Source of the DNA: DATAXP01 sp036272935
GTDB taxonomy: Bacteria > Planctomycetota > Planctomycetia > Pirellulales > PNKZ01
Length of the DNA stretch: 29,657 bases
Assembly: GCA_036272935.1 (NCBI GenBank)
Contig: DATAXP010000014.1
Coordinates: forward strand, 1 to 29,657
Direction of reading: 5' to 3'
Below, in pieces: positions 1-8,044 of this stretch; position 1 is the first letter of the stretch, and each line of letters starts with the position of its first letter. The notes under the pieces were generated by a model. The model saw nothing but the letters and a program-made list of their open reading frames with translations. It had not been told where the DNA came from and did not search any database. Both the position numbers and the translations under genes were made by a program.

Positions 1-1
1 C

Positions 2-1111
2 GATCGCAACTTTGCCGCCGAGAAATTTCTCGCAGCCAGCCACCTGATCGGCGGGTTGGCGATCCTGGCGCTTGGTTGGGTGACCGGCTTCTGGCCGTTC
101 TTCCTGCTGATGCTCGTGCACTGCTTGTGCTACGTGCCAACGATCTCGATCACCAACAGCATCGCCTTTGCCAACCTACAGGACGCGCAGAAGGATTTTG
201 CCCGCGTACGGCTGTGGGGCACCATCGGCTGGATCGCGGCGAGCTGGCCGTTCGTGTTCATCCTGGTCGATTGGGACAAGGTGCCGCCGATGGCGGAGTT
301 GGGGTTCACCGGCTGGCTCGGCTCAGCGATCGACCCGACGAAAACTGCTGAGGCGAAGGTCTATTGGACGTTCATCGTTTCAGGGATCGCATCGTTGGTG
401 CTCGCCGCGTTCAGTCTGTTGCTGCCGCACACGCCACCGAAACCCGCCACGGTGGGTCGCGAACGATTCGCCTGGCTCGAAGCGCTTGAACTGCTCAAGC
501 TGCCATTTGTGGCGATTCTATTTTTCGTAACGTTCGTCGATGCTGCCGTGCATCAATGTTATTTCATCTTCACCAACGATTACCTGAAGAGCGTCGGCAT
601 CCCGGCGAACTGGGTGATGCCGGTGATGAGCATCGGCCAGGTGGCCGAGATCGGCACGATGGCGGTGCTAGGCAGCGTGCTCAAGCGGCTCGGCTGGCGG
701 TACACGATGGTGATCGGGATCCTCGGCCACGCCCTGCGATTCGCCGTATTCGCGTTCTTCCCCGAGCCGGCGCCGGCGGTATTGATCAACGTGCTGCACG
801 GCATCTGTTACGCGTTTTTCTTCGCAACGGTTTACATTTTCGTCGACGAGTTCTTCCCCAAGGACGCTCGCACCAGCGCCCAGGGACTATTCAATGTGCT
901 GATCCTGGGATTGGGACCGCTGGTGGCCAACTCAGTATGGCCACGGCTCGGAGAATATTACCGTTCCCAGACAGCCTCTGGCGAAGTGGTATACGATTTT
1001 CATAAGCTATTCCTCTGGCCTTCGGGTCTCGCGCTCATCGCCGCCGCCGTGTTGTTCTTGTTCTTCCATCCGCCGCGTGAAGCGACGCCGGAGCGTGTCG
1101 CCTCGCACTGA
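2..1111 (+). CDS. MFS nucleoside permease (NupG/YegT-like), 5' end outside window
   Basis: Inner-membrane proton-linked permease, most likely for nucleosides. The reading frame is open from the first bases of the window, so the N-terminal helices are missing; a TTG at 56 is only an internal codon. About 369 codons are visible. The part that is present is a run of hydrophobic helices. It holds the family-like stretch from about position 115 to 230, with P-T-I-S-I-T-N-S, then A-R-V-R-L-W-G-T-I-G-W, which resembles the nucleoside:H+ symporter (Nuc_H_symport) family. A charged loop near 420-470 separates the two halves, and the protein ends in a short charged tail. The gene is followed after 103 bases by pyruvate carboxylase on the same strand. 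The nucleoside-degrading genes at 17258-24986 give it a plausible partner pathway, but that link is inferred. Substrate is not provable from sequence alone. Confidence 0.82.
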   Translation, partial: DRNFAAEKFLAASHLIGGLAILALGWVTGFWPFFLLMLVHCLCYVPTISITNSIAFANLQDAQKDFARVRLWGTIGWIAASWPFVFILVDWDKVPPMAELGFTGWLGSAIDPTKTAEAKVYWTFIVSGIASLVLAAFSLLLPHTPPKPATVGRERFAWLEALELLKLPFVAILFFVTFVDAAVHQCYFIFTNDYLKSVGIPANWVMPVMSIGQVAEIGTMAVLGSVLKRLGWRYTMVIGILGHALRFAVFAFFPEPAPAVLINVLHGICYAFFFATVYIFVDEFFPKDARTSAQGLFNVLILGLGPLVANSVWPRLGEYYRSQTASGEVVYDFHKLFLWPSGLALIAAAVLFLFFHPPREATPERVASH

Positions 1112-1214
1112 ACGCATCGCAGGTCGCTGAATGCACGCTCGACGAGCGGCGAACGCACGATTCGTGCTGCGCAGAACCTCAACCGACTCCTGAATCCCGA
1201 TCCCCAACTCCCGC

Positions 1215-4200
1215 ATGATCAAACCGATTCGCAAACTGCTGGCTGCCAACCGCAGCGAGATCGCCATCCGCGTGTTCCGTTCGGCCCACGAAGCGGGCAT
1301 CCGCACCGTGGCCATCTACTCGCACGAGGACCGCTACGCGCTGCACCGCTTCAAGGCCGACGAGGCGTACGAAATCGGCAAGCCCGGCGAGCCGATCAAG
1401 ACCTACCTCGACATCGACAACATTATTGAGGTGGCCAAGCGCTACGAGGTCGATGCCATTCATCCCGGTTACGGTTTCTTGTCGGAGAACCCCGACCTGG
1501 CCCGGGCCTGCGAAGCGGCCGGCATCACGTTCTGCGGGCCGGGCCCCGAGATTCTCGAAAAGCTGGGGGACAAGATCACGGCGCGCAAGCTGGCCGTGAG
1601 CGCCGGAGTGCCGGTGCTTTCCGGCAGCGATGCTCCGCTTTCAGGCCCTGACCAGGCGCATGCCCTGGCCGAGCGGCTCGGCTACCCGGTGCTGCTCAAG
1701 GCGGCCAAGGGAGGTGGCGGCCGCGGCATGCGCGTGGTGCCCAAGCCCGACGAACTGGCCCGCTCGCTCGATCAGGCGCAGCGCGAGGCGCTCGCCGCGT
1801 TCGGCTCCGGCGATGTGTTCCTCGAGAAGTTCATCATGCGCCCGCGGCACATCGAGGTGCAATTGTTCGGCGACAAGCACGGCAACCTGGTGCACCTGTA
1901 CGAGCGCGACTGCTCGTTGCAGCGCCGGCACCAAAAGGTGGTCGAGATCGCCCCGGCATGGAACCTCGACCCCAAGCTGCGCGACGACATCTGCAATGCC
2001 GCCATCGCCATCGGCCGAGCGGTGAACTACGTCAGCGCCGGCACGGTGGAATTTCTGGTCGACGACGATACCGGCAAGTTCTACTTCATCGAGGTCAATC
2101 CGCGCATCCAGGTCGAGCACACGGTGACCGAAGTGGTCACGGGGATCGACATCGTGCGCAGCCAGTTGCTCGTCGCGCAGGGTTACCCGCTCAGCGATCC
2201 GGAGATCGGCTTGGCCAAGCAGGAAGACGTCAGCACGCGCGGGTTCGCCGTGCAATGCCGCGTGACCACCGAAGACCCGGAGAACAAGTTCCTGCCCGAC
2301 TACGGCAAGATCGCCCACTATCGTTCGGCCGCGGGCATGGGTGTGCGGCTCGATGCCGGCACCGCGTTTTCGGGCGCCGTGGTCACGCCGTTTTACGACT
2401 CGCTGCTGGTGAAGGTGATCGCCTCGGGTTCACGGTTTATCGATGCCGCGCGGCGCATGGAACGCGTGCTGCAAGAGTTCCGAGTGCGCGGTGTGAAGAC
2501 GAACATTCCGTTCCTGATCAACCTGATCACGCACCCCAAGTTTCTCGAAGGGGGCTTCACCACCCGCTTCATGGACGAAACGCCCGAGCTGTTTCACTTC
2601 ACGGCCCGCCGCGATCGGGCCACGAAGGTGCTGCGGTACATCGGCGAGACAAGCGTCAACGGTCATCCGTTGGTGAAGCTGAAGCCTAAACACATTCGCC
2701 GCACGCCGGCTCCTCTCCCTGCGCTCGAAGGAAAGCCGACCCCCCCCGGCAGCCGGCAGAAGCTGCAAGAGCTGGGGCCGAAAAAATTCGCCGGGTGGAT
2801 TCGCGACCAGAAGCGGCTGCTGCTGACCGACACCACATTTCGCGACGCGCACCAGTCGCTACTGGCCACGCGGATGCGCACCTACGACATGCTCGAGATT
2901 GCCGAGGCTTACGCTAAGCTGCTGCCCGAACTGTTCTCGATCGAGATGTGGGGCGGCGCGACGTTCGACACCACGATGCGCTTCCTGAAGGAGTGTCCCT
3001 GGCAGCGGCTAGTCACGCTGCGCGAGCGCATCCCAAACATCCTGTTCCAGATGTTGTTTCGTGCGAGCAACGCGCTCGGTTACTCGAACTATCCCGACAA
3101 CGTGATCCGTGCGTTCGTCAAGGAAGCGGCCGACGCCGGCATGGACCTGTTCCGCATCTTCGATTCGCTCAACTGGCTGCCGAACATGCGCGTCGCCATG
3201 GAAGCGGTGCTCGAGACCAACACGTTGTGCGAGGCGGCGATCTGCTACACCGGCGACGTGCTCGACACCAAGCGCACCAAGTACAGCCTGCGCTATTACG
3301 TCGAGATGGCGAAGGAACTGGAGAAGATGGGAGCGCACATCCTGGCAATCAAGGACATGGCCGGGCTGTGCAAGCCGTACGCCGCCGAGCTGCTGGTGAA
3401 GACGCTCCGGCAGGAGATCGGCATTCCGATCCACTTCCACACGCACGACACCAGCGGCGTGCAGGCGACCGCGATCCTCAAGGCCGCCGAGGCCGGCGTC
3501 GACATTGCCGACGGAGCGATGGGCCCCCTTTCGGGGCTCACCAGCCAGCCGAACCTCGGCTCGATCGTGCATGCGCTGCGGTTCGCGCCGCGCGACACCG
3601 GCCTGAATCCCGATCATGTGCAGGCGATCGATGAGTACTGGGAAGTGGTGCGCGAGTACTACGCGCCGTTCGAATCGACGATGAAGGCCAGCACGGCCGA
3701 CGTGTACCGCAACGAAATGCCCGGCGGCCAATACACGAACCTGTACGAGCAGGCGCAGGCCGTGGGGCTGGCGTCGCGGTGGCACGAGATCTGTCGCGTG
3801 TACGCCGAGGTGAACGATCTGTTCGGCGACATCGTGAAGGTGACGCCCAGCTCGAAGGCGGTCGGCGACATGGCGATCTTCCTGGTCGCCAACAATCTAA
3901 AGACAGCCGATGTGCTCGACAGCAAGCGCGACCTGGCGTTCCCCGAGTCGGTCGTCGACTTGATCTCCGGCCGCATGGGGCAGCCCCCTGGCGGCTTTCC
4001 GCCCAAGGTGGTCGAGCGCGTGCTGCGCGGTCAGAAGCAGGTCGAAGGCCGTCCCGGCGACAGTCTCGCGCCGGCCGATTTCGATGCGGTGTCGCAGAAG
4101 CTCGAAGCGACGCTCGGCACGAAGCCTTCGATGCGCGACGTGATTTCGTCCATCATGTTCCCGCGCGTGTTCAACGAGCTGCACACCCACCAGGAGCACT

Positions 4201-4658
4201 ACGGCGACACGAGCATCCTGCCCACGCCGATCTTCCTGTACGGTCCCGAAACGGGCGAGGAATTCGCCTTTGACATCGAGCCGGGCAAGACGCTGATCGT
4301 CAAGTTCCTCAACATTGGCGAAGCGCAGCCCGACGGCAACCGCAATGTGTCGTTCGAACTCAACGGCCAGCCGCGCGACGTGACGGTGCGCGACGAATCG
4401 GTCGAGGCCGACGTCGAGGGCAAGCGGAAGGCGGAGAGCGGTAATGTGGCCCATGTCGGCGCGCCGATGCCCGGCATGGTGGTCACCGTGGCCGTACACC
4501 CTGGCGATCCGGTGGCCAAGGGTCAGCGGCTGGTGACCATGGAGGCGATGAAAATGGAGACGACGCTCTACGCCGAGCGCGACGGCAAGATCGCCGAGGT
4601 GCTGGTCAGCCCGGGCAGCCGCGTGGAATCGGGCGATCTGCTGGTGGTTTGGGAATGA
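1215..4658 (+). CDS. pyc: Pyruvate carboxylase
   Basis: Biotin-dependent, ATP-driven carboxylation of pyruvate to oxaloacetate, an anaplerotic cytosolic enzyme. The 1147-residue length is normal for the single-chain form. Order of domains: biotin carboxylase at about residues 1-450, opening K-L-L-A-A-N-R-S-E-I-A-I-R, with the ATP-grasp glycine loop G-G-G-G-R-G-M-R near 165-172 and E-V-N-P-R-I-Q-V-E-H near 290. The carboxyltransferase barrel starts near 535 with T-D-T-T-F-R-D-A-H-Q-S-L and E-M-W-G-G-A-T-F-D. A PYC/OADA region follows, and a C-terminal biotinyl domain carries E-A-M-K-M-E-T with the biotin-accepting lysine at about 1113. The ATG at 1215 gives the standard N-terminus. The split bacterial oxaloacetate decarboxylase or two-subunit form is excluded because all domains are fused. 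Confidence 0.97.
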   Translation: MIKPIRKLLAANRSEIAIRVFRSAHEAGIRTVAIYSHEDRYALHRFKADEAYEIGKPGEPIKTYLDIDNIIEVAKRYEVDAIHPGYGFLSENPDLARACEAAGITFCGPGPEILEKLGDKITARKLAVSAGVPVLSGSDAPLSGPDQAHALAERLGYPVLLKAAKGGGGRGMRVVPKPDELARSLDQAQREALAAFGSGDVFLEKFIMRPRHIEVQLFGDKHGNLVHLYERDCSLQRRHQKVVEIAPAWNLDPKLRDDICNAAIAIGRAVNYVSAGTVEFLVDDDTGKFYFIEVNPRIQVEHTVTEVVTGIDIVRSQLLVAQGYPLSDPEIGLAKQEDVSTRGFAVQCRVTTEDPENKFLPDYGKIAHYRSAAGMGVRLDAGTAFSGAVVTPFYDSLLVKVIASGSRFIDAARRMERVLQEFRVRGVKTNIPFLINLITHPKFLEGGFTTRFMDETPELFHFTARRDRATKVLRYIGETSVNGHPLVKLKPKHIRRTPAPLPALEGKPTPPGSRQKLQELGPKKFAGWIRDQKRLLLTDTTFRDAHQSLLATRMRTYDMLEIAEAYAKLLPELFSIEMWGGATFDTTMRFLKECPWQRLVTLRERIPNILFQMLFRASNALGYSNYPDNVIRAFVKEAADAGMDLFRIFDSLNWLPNMRVAMEAVLETNTLCEAAICYTGDVLDTKRTKYSLRYYVEMAKELEKMGAHILAIKDMAGLCKPYAAELLVKTLRQEIGIPIHFHTHDTSGVQATAILKAAEAGVDIADGAMGPLSGLTSQPNLGSIVHALRFAPRDTGLNPDHVQAIDEYWEVVREYYAPFESTMKASTADVYRNEMPGGQYTNLYEQAQAVGLASRWHEICRVYAEVNDLFGDIVKVTPSSKAVGDMAIFLVANNLKTADVLDSKRDLAFPESVVDLISGRMGQPPGGFPPKVVERVLRGQKQVEGRPGDSLAPADFDAVSQKLEATLGTKPSMRDVISSIMFPRVFNELHTHQEHYGDTSILPTPIFLYGPETGEEFAFDIEPGKTLIVKFLNIGEAQPDGNRNVSFELNGQPRDVTVRDESVEADVEGKRKAESGNVAHVGAPMPGMVVTVAVHPGDPVAKGQRLVTMEAMKMETTLYAERDGKIAEVLVSPGSRVESGDLLVVWE

Positions 4659-4689
4659 CGAATCATGGCCGCTTGAGTCATGCCCACCT

Positions 4690-4695
4690 TATAAT
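4690..4695 (+). promoter_or_regulatory. Candidate -10 box upstream of hicB
   Basis: A perfect TATAAT stands out in a GC-rich gap, 39 bases before the hicB start. No -35 element lies at normal spacing: a TTGAGT at 4673-4678 is only 11 bases upstream. The call therefore rests on the -10 box alone. Confidence 0.3.
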
Positions 4696-4734
4696 GACAG
4701 AGCTGCTAAGGCACGAAGCAAACTCACTTCCGCT

Positions 4735-4938
4735 ATGTCGACCAATCTCAATCTTCAGTACTGGCAAGATGACGGTTGGTTCGTCGGCAGGCTTCAAGGT
4801 GTGCCGGAGGTCTTCAGCCAGGGTAAGACCTTGGCCGAGTTGGAAGAGAACATTCGCGACGCGTTTCGCTTGATGATGGAAGACGAGCCGCAGCCCGCGG
4901 ACGGAGCGTTGACGAAGTCGTTGACCATCGACGCATGA
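4735..4938 (+). CDS. hicB: HicB-family antitoxin
   Basis: Small 67-residue protein of the HicB (UPF0150) type, the antitoxin of the HicAB type II toxin-antitoxin system. Seen in the sequence: an N-terminal strand with Y-W-Q-D-D-G-W-F-V-G, then P-E-V-F-S-Q-G-K-T-L-A-E-L-E-E-N-I-R-D-A, the usual partial RNase-H-like fold pattern of HicB. The helix ends in L-M-M-E-D-E. There is no obvious DNA-binding extension, so it is the short form. Its stop codon overlaps the ATG of the adjacent hicA (ATGA at 4935-4938), the usual coupling in these operons. Because the toxin is frameshifted, this antitoxin appears to be an orphan. Its start has no strong ribosome binding site. Confidence 0.8.
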   Translation: MSTNLNLQYWQDDGWFVGRLQGVPEVFSQGKTLAELEENIRDAFRLMMEDEPQPADGALTKSLTIDA

Positions 4939-5110
4939 AGCGTCGAGAGCTGATACAGGAGCACGAGCGGCCGGTTGTCGATTGCATAGACACGGCGGAC
5001 GACACGACATTTACCTGAATCCGGCAAACGATCGAAAGGCGCCCGTCCCGCGGCATGTGGAAATCAAGGAAAGTTTGTGCCGGCTGATTCGTAAACAACT
5101 GGGAATCTGA
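4935..5110 (+). pseudogene. hicA: HicA toxin, disrupted by a one-base deletion
   Basis: HicA is a small mRNA-cleaving ribonuclease with a dsRBD-like fold. The frame opened by the ATG at 4935 begins M-K-R-R-E-L-I-Q, a classic HicA start, but runs into a stop near 5018. From 4973 a different frame continues perfectly: G-C-R-L, then H-G-G-R-H-D-I-Y-L-N-P-A-N, then P-V-P-R-H-V-E-I-K, ending in R-K-Q-L-G-I and TGA at 5108-5110. The catalytic-region histidine in G-G-R-H is present in that frame. Restoring one base near 4971-4972 (for example C-A-C, His) gives a protein of about 58 residues with the canonical spacing of 15 residues from Met to the G-C pair. The gene is either a true single-base loss, an assembly error or, less likely, programmed frameshifting. 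Confidence 0.85.
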
Positions 5111-5139
5111 AACAGGAATTTTCGCGACGGAGGCGAACC

Positions 5140-5736
5140 ATGCATGCAGGGCCCAATAATGGCAATCTTGTCCGATTCGTCTTCCCAACCGATCTTGGTT
5201 GGATGGCGCTCGTGATGCGGGGTGAGACAGCCCTACGGTTGTCGTTCGCGCATCGTTCGGCCAAGGCAGCGACGGCTGCTTTGAACGCGACCGGCTCCGA
5301 CGAGTCGCCCGTCGAGGTCATCGAAGCCGAGGAGCATTGGCTCGCCCGGCGCCTGGCGGCTTATGCCACTGGCGCCGAAGACAAATTCAACGATGTGGCA
5401 ATTGATCTCGGGCCGCGCGTCACAACGTTCGTCCAGCGCGTGACCGATCGCTGCCGGCGCATCGGATGGGGCAAGACGTCGAGCTACGGTCAGCTTGCCG
5501 CGGCGGTCGGCATGCCGCGGGCAGCACGCGCCGTGGGCGGGGTAATGGCCCGCAATCCGTTGGCAATTATCGTCCCATGCCATCGCGTGCTCGCCAGCGG
5601 AGGCCGTCTCGGGGGCTATTCGATGGGGACAGGCTTGCCGATCAAGCGTCGGCTGCTGGCGCTCGAGAGCGTTGGCAAGTCGCCGTTTGCGCCGGGCGCG
5701 AAGGAAACCGAATTCGCGGGGTCCGCGGTCCGATAA
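5140..5736 (+). CDS. ogt: Methylated-DNA-[protein]-cysteine S-methyltransferase
   Basis: Suicide DNA-repair enzyme that transfers alkyl groups from O6-alkylguanine to its own cysteine. The 198-residue protein has a divergent N-terminal domain. The DNA-binding/active-site domain begins near residue 85 with F-V-Q-R-V-T and continues through S-Y-G-Q-L-A-A-A-V-G and R-A-V-G-G-V-M-A-R-N-P. The catalytic P-C-H-R follows with Cys about 147, then G-G-R-L-G-G-Y. A strong ribosome binding site, GGAGG at 5129-5133, lies six bases before the ATG at 5140 and fixes the start. It follows the hicAB remnant closely but has no evident functional tie to it. There is no AraC/Ada domain, so it is the Ogt/MGMT stand-alone form. 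Confidence 0.93.
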   Translation: MHAGPNNGNLVRFVFPTDLGWMALVMRGETALRLSFAHRSAKAATAALNATGSDESPVEVIEAEEHWLARRLAAYATGAEDKFNDVAIDLGPRVTTFVQRVTDRCRRIGWGKTSSYGQLAAAVGMPRAARAVGGVMARNPLAIIVPCHRVLASGGRLGGYSMGTGLPIKRRLLALESVGKSPFAPGAKETEFAGSAVR

Positions 5737-5825
5737 CTCGGGCTAGAATTTCATAGCGGGATCGGCGAGAATAAAAGCTATCCGGTGCCGAGCGGTGCTG
5801 GCAACGTAACTTCGCGGTCGTGGTG

Positions 5826-6011
5826 ATGAGCCCAGAGCTGTTAGATTCGCAGGTCGAGCGCCGCAGCGATGGTGCGGTGTTGGTGCGCGTGCGCTCGCGC
5901 GACACGGCCGGCCATCGCGCTCCCGATGCGATCTTCGCCTTCCGCCAAGGCGATCCCCAGTATAGCTACTGGGAAGCGCGGCTCCGCGAGCAGGAAAGCG
6001 GCTCGCATTAA
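5826..6011 (+). CDS. Small hypothetical protein
   Basis: A 61-residue open frame with no family that I can name. It is soluble and charged. Its C-terminal half, H-R-A-P-D-A-I-F-A-F-R-Q-G-D-P-Q-Y, followed by Y-W-E-A-R-L-R-E-Q-E, reads like real protein rather than shadow sequence. Two GTG codons precede the ATG at 5820 and 5823; I took the ATG. It lies between ogt and the convergent AsmA-like gene, and nothing overlaps it on the other strand. A TAGAAT near 5744-5749 could be a -10 box, but no matching -35 was found. Function unknown. Confidence 0.5.
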   Translation: MSPELLDSQVERRSDGAVLVRVRSRDTAGHRAPDAIFAFRQGDPQYSYWEARLREQESGSH

Positions 6012-6046
6012 AAAGGTAGAAGCTGGTAGGCGGAGGGCCGCAGGCG

Positions 6047-7828
6047 CTACTTTCGCCCCCCCGGTAGCCGCAACTGGTTGATGCCCTGATTCAGACCGTT
6101 CTGCAACGCCGACTCGGCCGCCCCGGTGGCCTGATTCAGCCCGTTCTGCAACGCGCCGGTTGCCTGGTTCACACCGTTGCGCATCGCCGACTCGGCAGCG
6201 CCTGTCGCAGCGTTGCGCAGCGCGTCGGCAGCCAGACGCTTCAGCTCGTTTTGATCGATCTCCGGATGCGCGAGCGTTCCGGCCACCGGCACGCTGATCG
6301 TCTGGCTGGCCAGGGACCCTGAGAGTGGCGTGTTGCCCAGCCATTGCGCCGGGATCGGCATCTCGACCAGTATCGCGATCGTTTGATCCAGCCCCACCGA
6401 GCCCTGCGTACGCAGCTTGACGCCCGACAGTTGCAGCTCGATGCCTTGATGGTAGATGCGTCCTTGCGACATGCGGAAGTTGATCGTCGATTCAGGCGTC
6501 AGGCTCACCGTGCCGCTTTGCTGGAATAGGCCGGCGATCGCTTGCACGATCGGCCCCGGCGCGGCGTCGGCATTGTGGATGGTCATCTGCCCGCTGACTT
6601 CGGCGGCCGTGGGAGTCTCGACCGGCACGCGGCAACCGGCCAGCGCCATCGAGAACTTGCCCTGCACTTGCACCGAACCAGCCAACACCGGCGCGATGTA
6701 CGCCATCGCCTGGCTGCACATGACGGGCGTAAGTTCGATGTTGTCGAGAGTCGTTCCGGCGCCGAGCATCAGCTCCGGCGTGCCGGGCGCCATCTGGAAC
6801 TGCGGCAGCAGGTGCATGCGACCGGCGCCGACAGCCGCTTCGATCGGAGCGAACGTGGCGATGCCGCTGTGCATCGTCCCCTGAATCCGTCCCGGTCCCA
6901 CGACAACACCATAAGCGTTGATCGCTTGCCAGCGCAGGTCGGCATGTCCCTCGAGCGGCGATGGCCCGGCGGCTGCGGCAGTCAACGGGCCGTTGAGCGA
7001 GAACGTCCCCGTTTCGCGGCCGCTCAGTTGAATCTGGTTGCCGACATAGCGCTGGACGATTGTCGTGAGTTGGTCGAGATCGTAATCGGCTTTGCCGTCT
7101 ATCTTCACGACTCGCTGTCCGCTCAGCTCGTCGATCTTGCCGGCAAGTTGCAGTTGGCCGAAATCGGATTGGGCCTCAAGCTGCTGAATCTCGAGCGAAT
7201 CGGCCGCGAGCTTCATCTTCAGGCTCATCTTCTGGCACTGCCATTGCTGACCCGAGCGGACGTCGCGCACCACGACCGAGGCATCGGCCAGCTCGACTGC
7301 AACGGTCGGCATGGACTGCGAACCGCTCGAAGGGCCCTTCAGATACTCGGCAAAGATGTCCTGCAAATTCGTGGCGCCGTCGTGCAGCTCGACCTCGACG
7401 TGCGGCTGATTCATTCGCAGCGTGCCGAAATCCGTGCCGGCCGAGCAGAGGCACCACAGCAACCCGCGGTCGCCCGCCACGTTCGGCAGGTTGATCACGA
7501 CCTTGTCGCTTGCGTCGTGCAGTTGCAGATTCTTCACCGCCAAGGGGGTCGTCCAACCGAACGACAGATCATCGAGCGATACCCGGCCATGCAGGTCGGC
7601 CAGGGCAGCGTGCAACACCCGGTCGCGCACCTGCGGCTGAAGCACGATCGTCGGCCCCGCGGCGAGCAGGCCGATGCCCAGCACCAGCAGCAACACAAAC
7701 CCGGTGAGCAGCGGACGTCGGCGGCGACGCGGCGCAGCATGACGCGGCGCAGCATGACGCGGGGCAGCCTTTGGGTGCAGCGTCTCGGTCTCGTGCTCGC
7801 GGGTTTGCTTCCGTGCGCCGTTGGTCAT
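6047..7828 (-). CDS. AsmA-like/TamB-like membrane-anchored protein with repetitive C-terminus
   Basis: A 593-residue protein anchored in the inner membrane with its bulk in the periplasm. The N-terminus is basic: two near-identical copies of A-A-P-R-H at about residues 21-31, then five arginines. One transmembrane helix follows at about 40-60. The remainder is beta-rich with alternating hydrophobics and phrases typical of AsmA/DUF748-type proteins, such as L-H-G-R-V-S-L-D-D-L-S-F-G-W near 80 and N-L-Q-L-H-D-A. Such proteins are thought to act in outer-membrane lipid or protein transport; that role is family inference. The tail, about residues 541-581, is built of repeated A-T-G-A ... N-G-x-N-Q units. 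The ATG at 7828 was chosen because it gives a cytoplasmic basic segment plus one helix. The frame stays open further upstream, but that part runs antisense to the DUF1080 gene. Confidence 0.72.
   Translation of the reverse strand: MTNGARKQTREHETETLHPKAAPRHAAPRHAAPRRRRRPLLTGFVLLLVLGIGLLAAGPTIVLQPQVRDRVLHAALADLHGRVSLDDLSFGWTTPLAVKNLQLHDASDKVVINLPNVAGDRGLLWCLCSAGTDFGTLRMNQPHVEVELHDGATNLQDIFAEYLKGPSSGSQSMPTVAVELADASVVVRDVRSGQQWQCQKMSLKMKLAADSLEIQQLEAQSDFGQLQLAGKIDELSGQRVVKIDGKADYDLDQLTTIVQRYVGNQIQLSGRETGTFSLNGPLTAAAAGPSPLEGHADLRWQAINAYGVVVGPGRIQGTMHSGIATFAPIEAAVGAGRMHLLPQFQMAPGTPELMLGAGTTLDNIELTPVMCSQAMAYIAPVLAGSVQVQGKFSMALAGCRVPVETPTAAEVSGQMTIHNADAAPGPIVQAIAGLFQQSGTVSLTPESTINFRMSQGRIYHQGIELQLSGVKLRTQGSVGLDQTIAILVEMPIPAQWLGNTPLSGSLASQTISVPVAGTLAHPEIDQNELKRLAADALRNAATGAAESAMRNGVNQATGALQNGLNQATGAAESALQNGLNQGINQLRLPGGRK
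6086..6208 (-). repeat. Degenerate coding repeat in the AsmA-like gene
   Basis: Three consecutive units of 15, 11 and 15 codons, each starting A-T-G-A and ending N-G-[VL]-N-Q. Units 1 and 3 also share A-A-E-S-A. The pattern of small residues (Gly, Ala, Ser) resembles a glycine-zipper-like amphipathic helix. Repeat expansion or contraction within the frame is the likely origin. Confidence 0.7.
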
Positions 7829-7896
7829 GGCAGATGGTCTTTCTTGCGAGAGATTCAGAACGCTGCGCCGACGGATCGTCGTCGAACGCGGGGCAG

Positions 7897-7925
7897 ATTC
7901 TAGAAAGCTGCGTGTCACATGCCCA
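7897..7925 (-). promoter_or_regulatory. Candidate sigma70-type promoter for the AsmA-like gene
   Basis: On the minus strand TGGGCA (7920-7925) and TAGAAT (7897-7902) are separated by 17 bases, 69 bases upstream of the ATG at 7828. The -35 matches consensus at four of six positions and the -10 at five of six. It sits in the 216-base divergent gap before the DUF1080 gene, the right place for a promoter. Confidence 0.38.
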
Positions 7926-8044
7926 GAGAGATTGGGCAGGATGCGCACCGCGACGACATGCCAGAACGGCGACGCTAGCTTGCCGGAGCGCAACACGCGG
8001 GATAGAGTCGGCTGGCTGGTGCCGAAGACCTGCTGACGACTGCG

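Noticed and set aside
4673..4695. TTGAGT and TATAAT as a full promoter for hicB
   Set aside because: The two boxes are only 11 bases apart, which is too close for sigma70; only the -10 box was kept as a low-confidence element.
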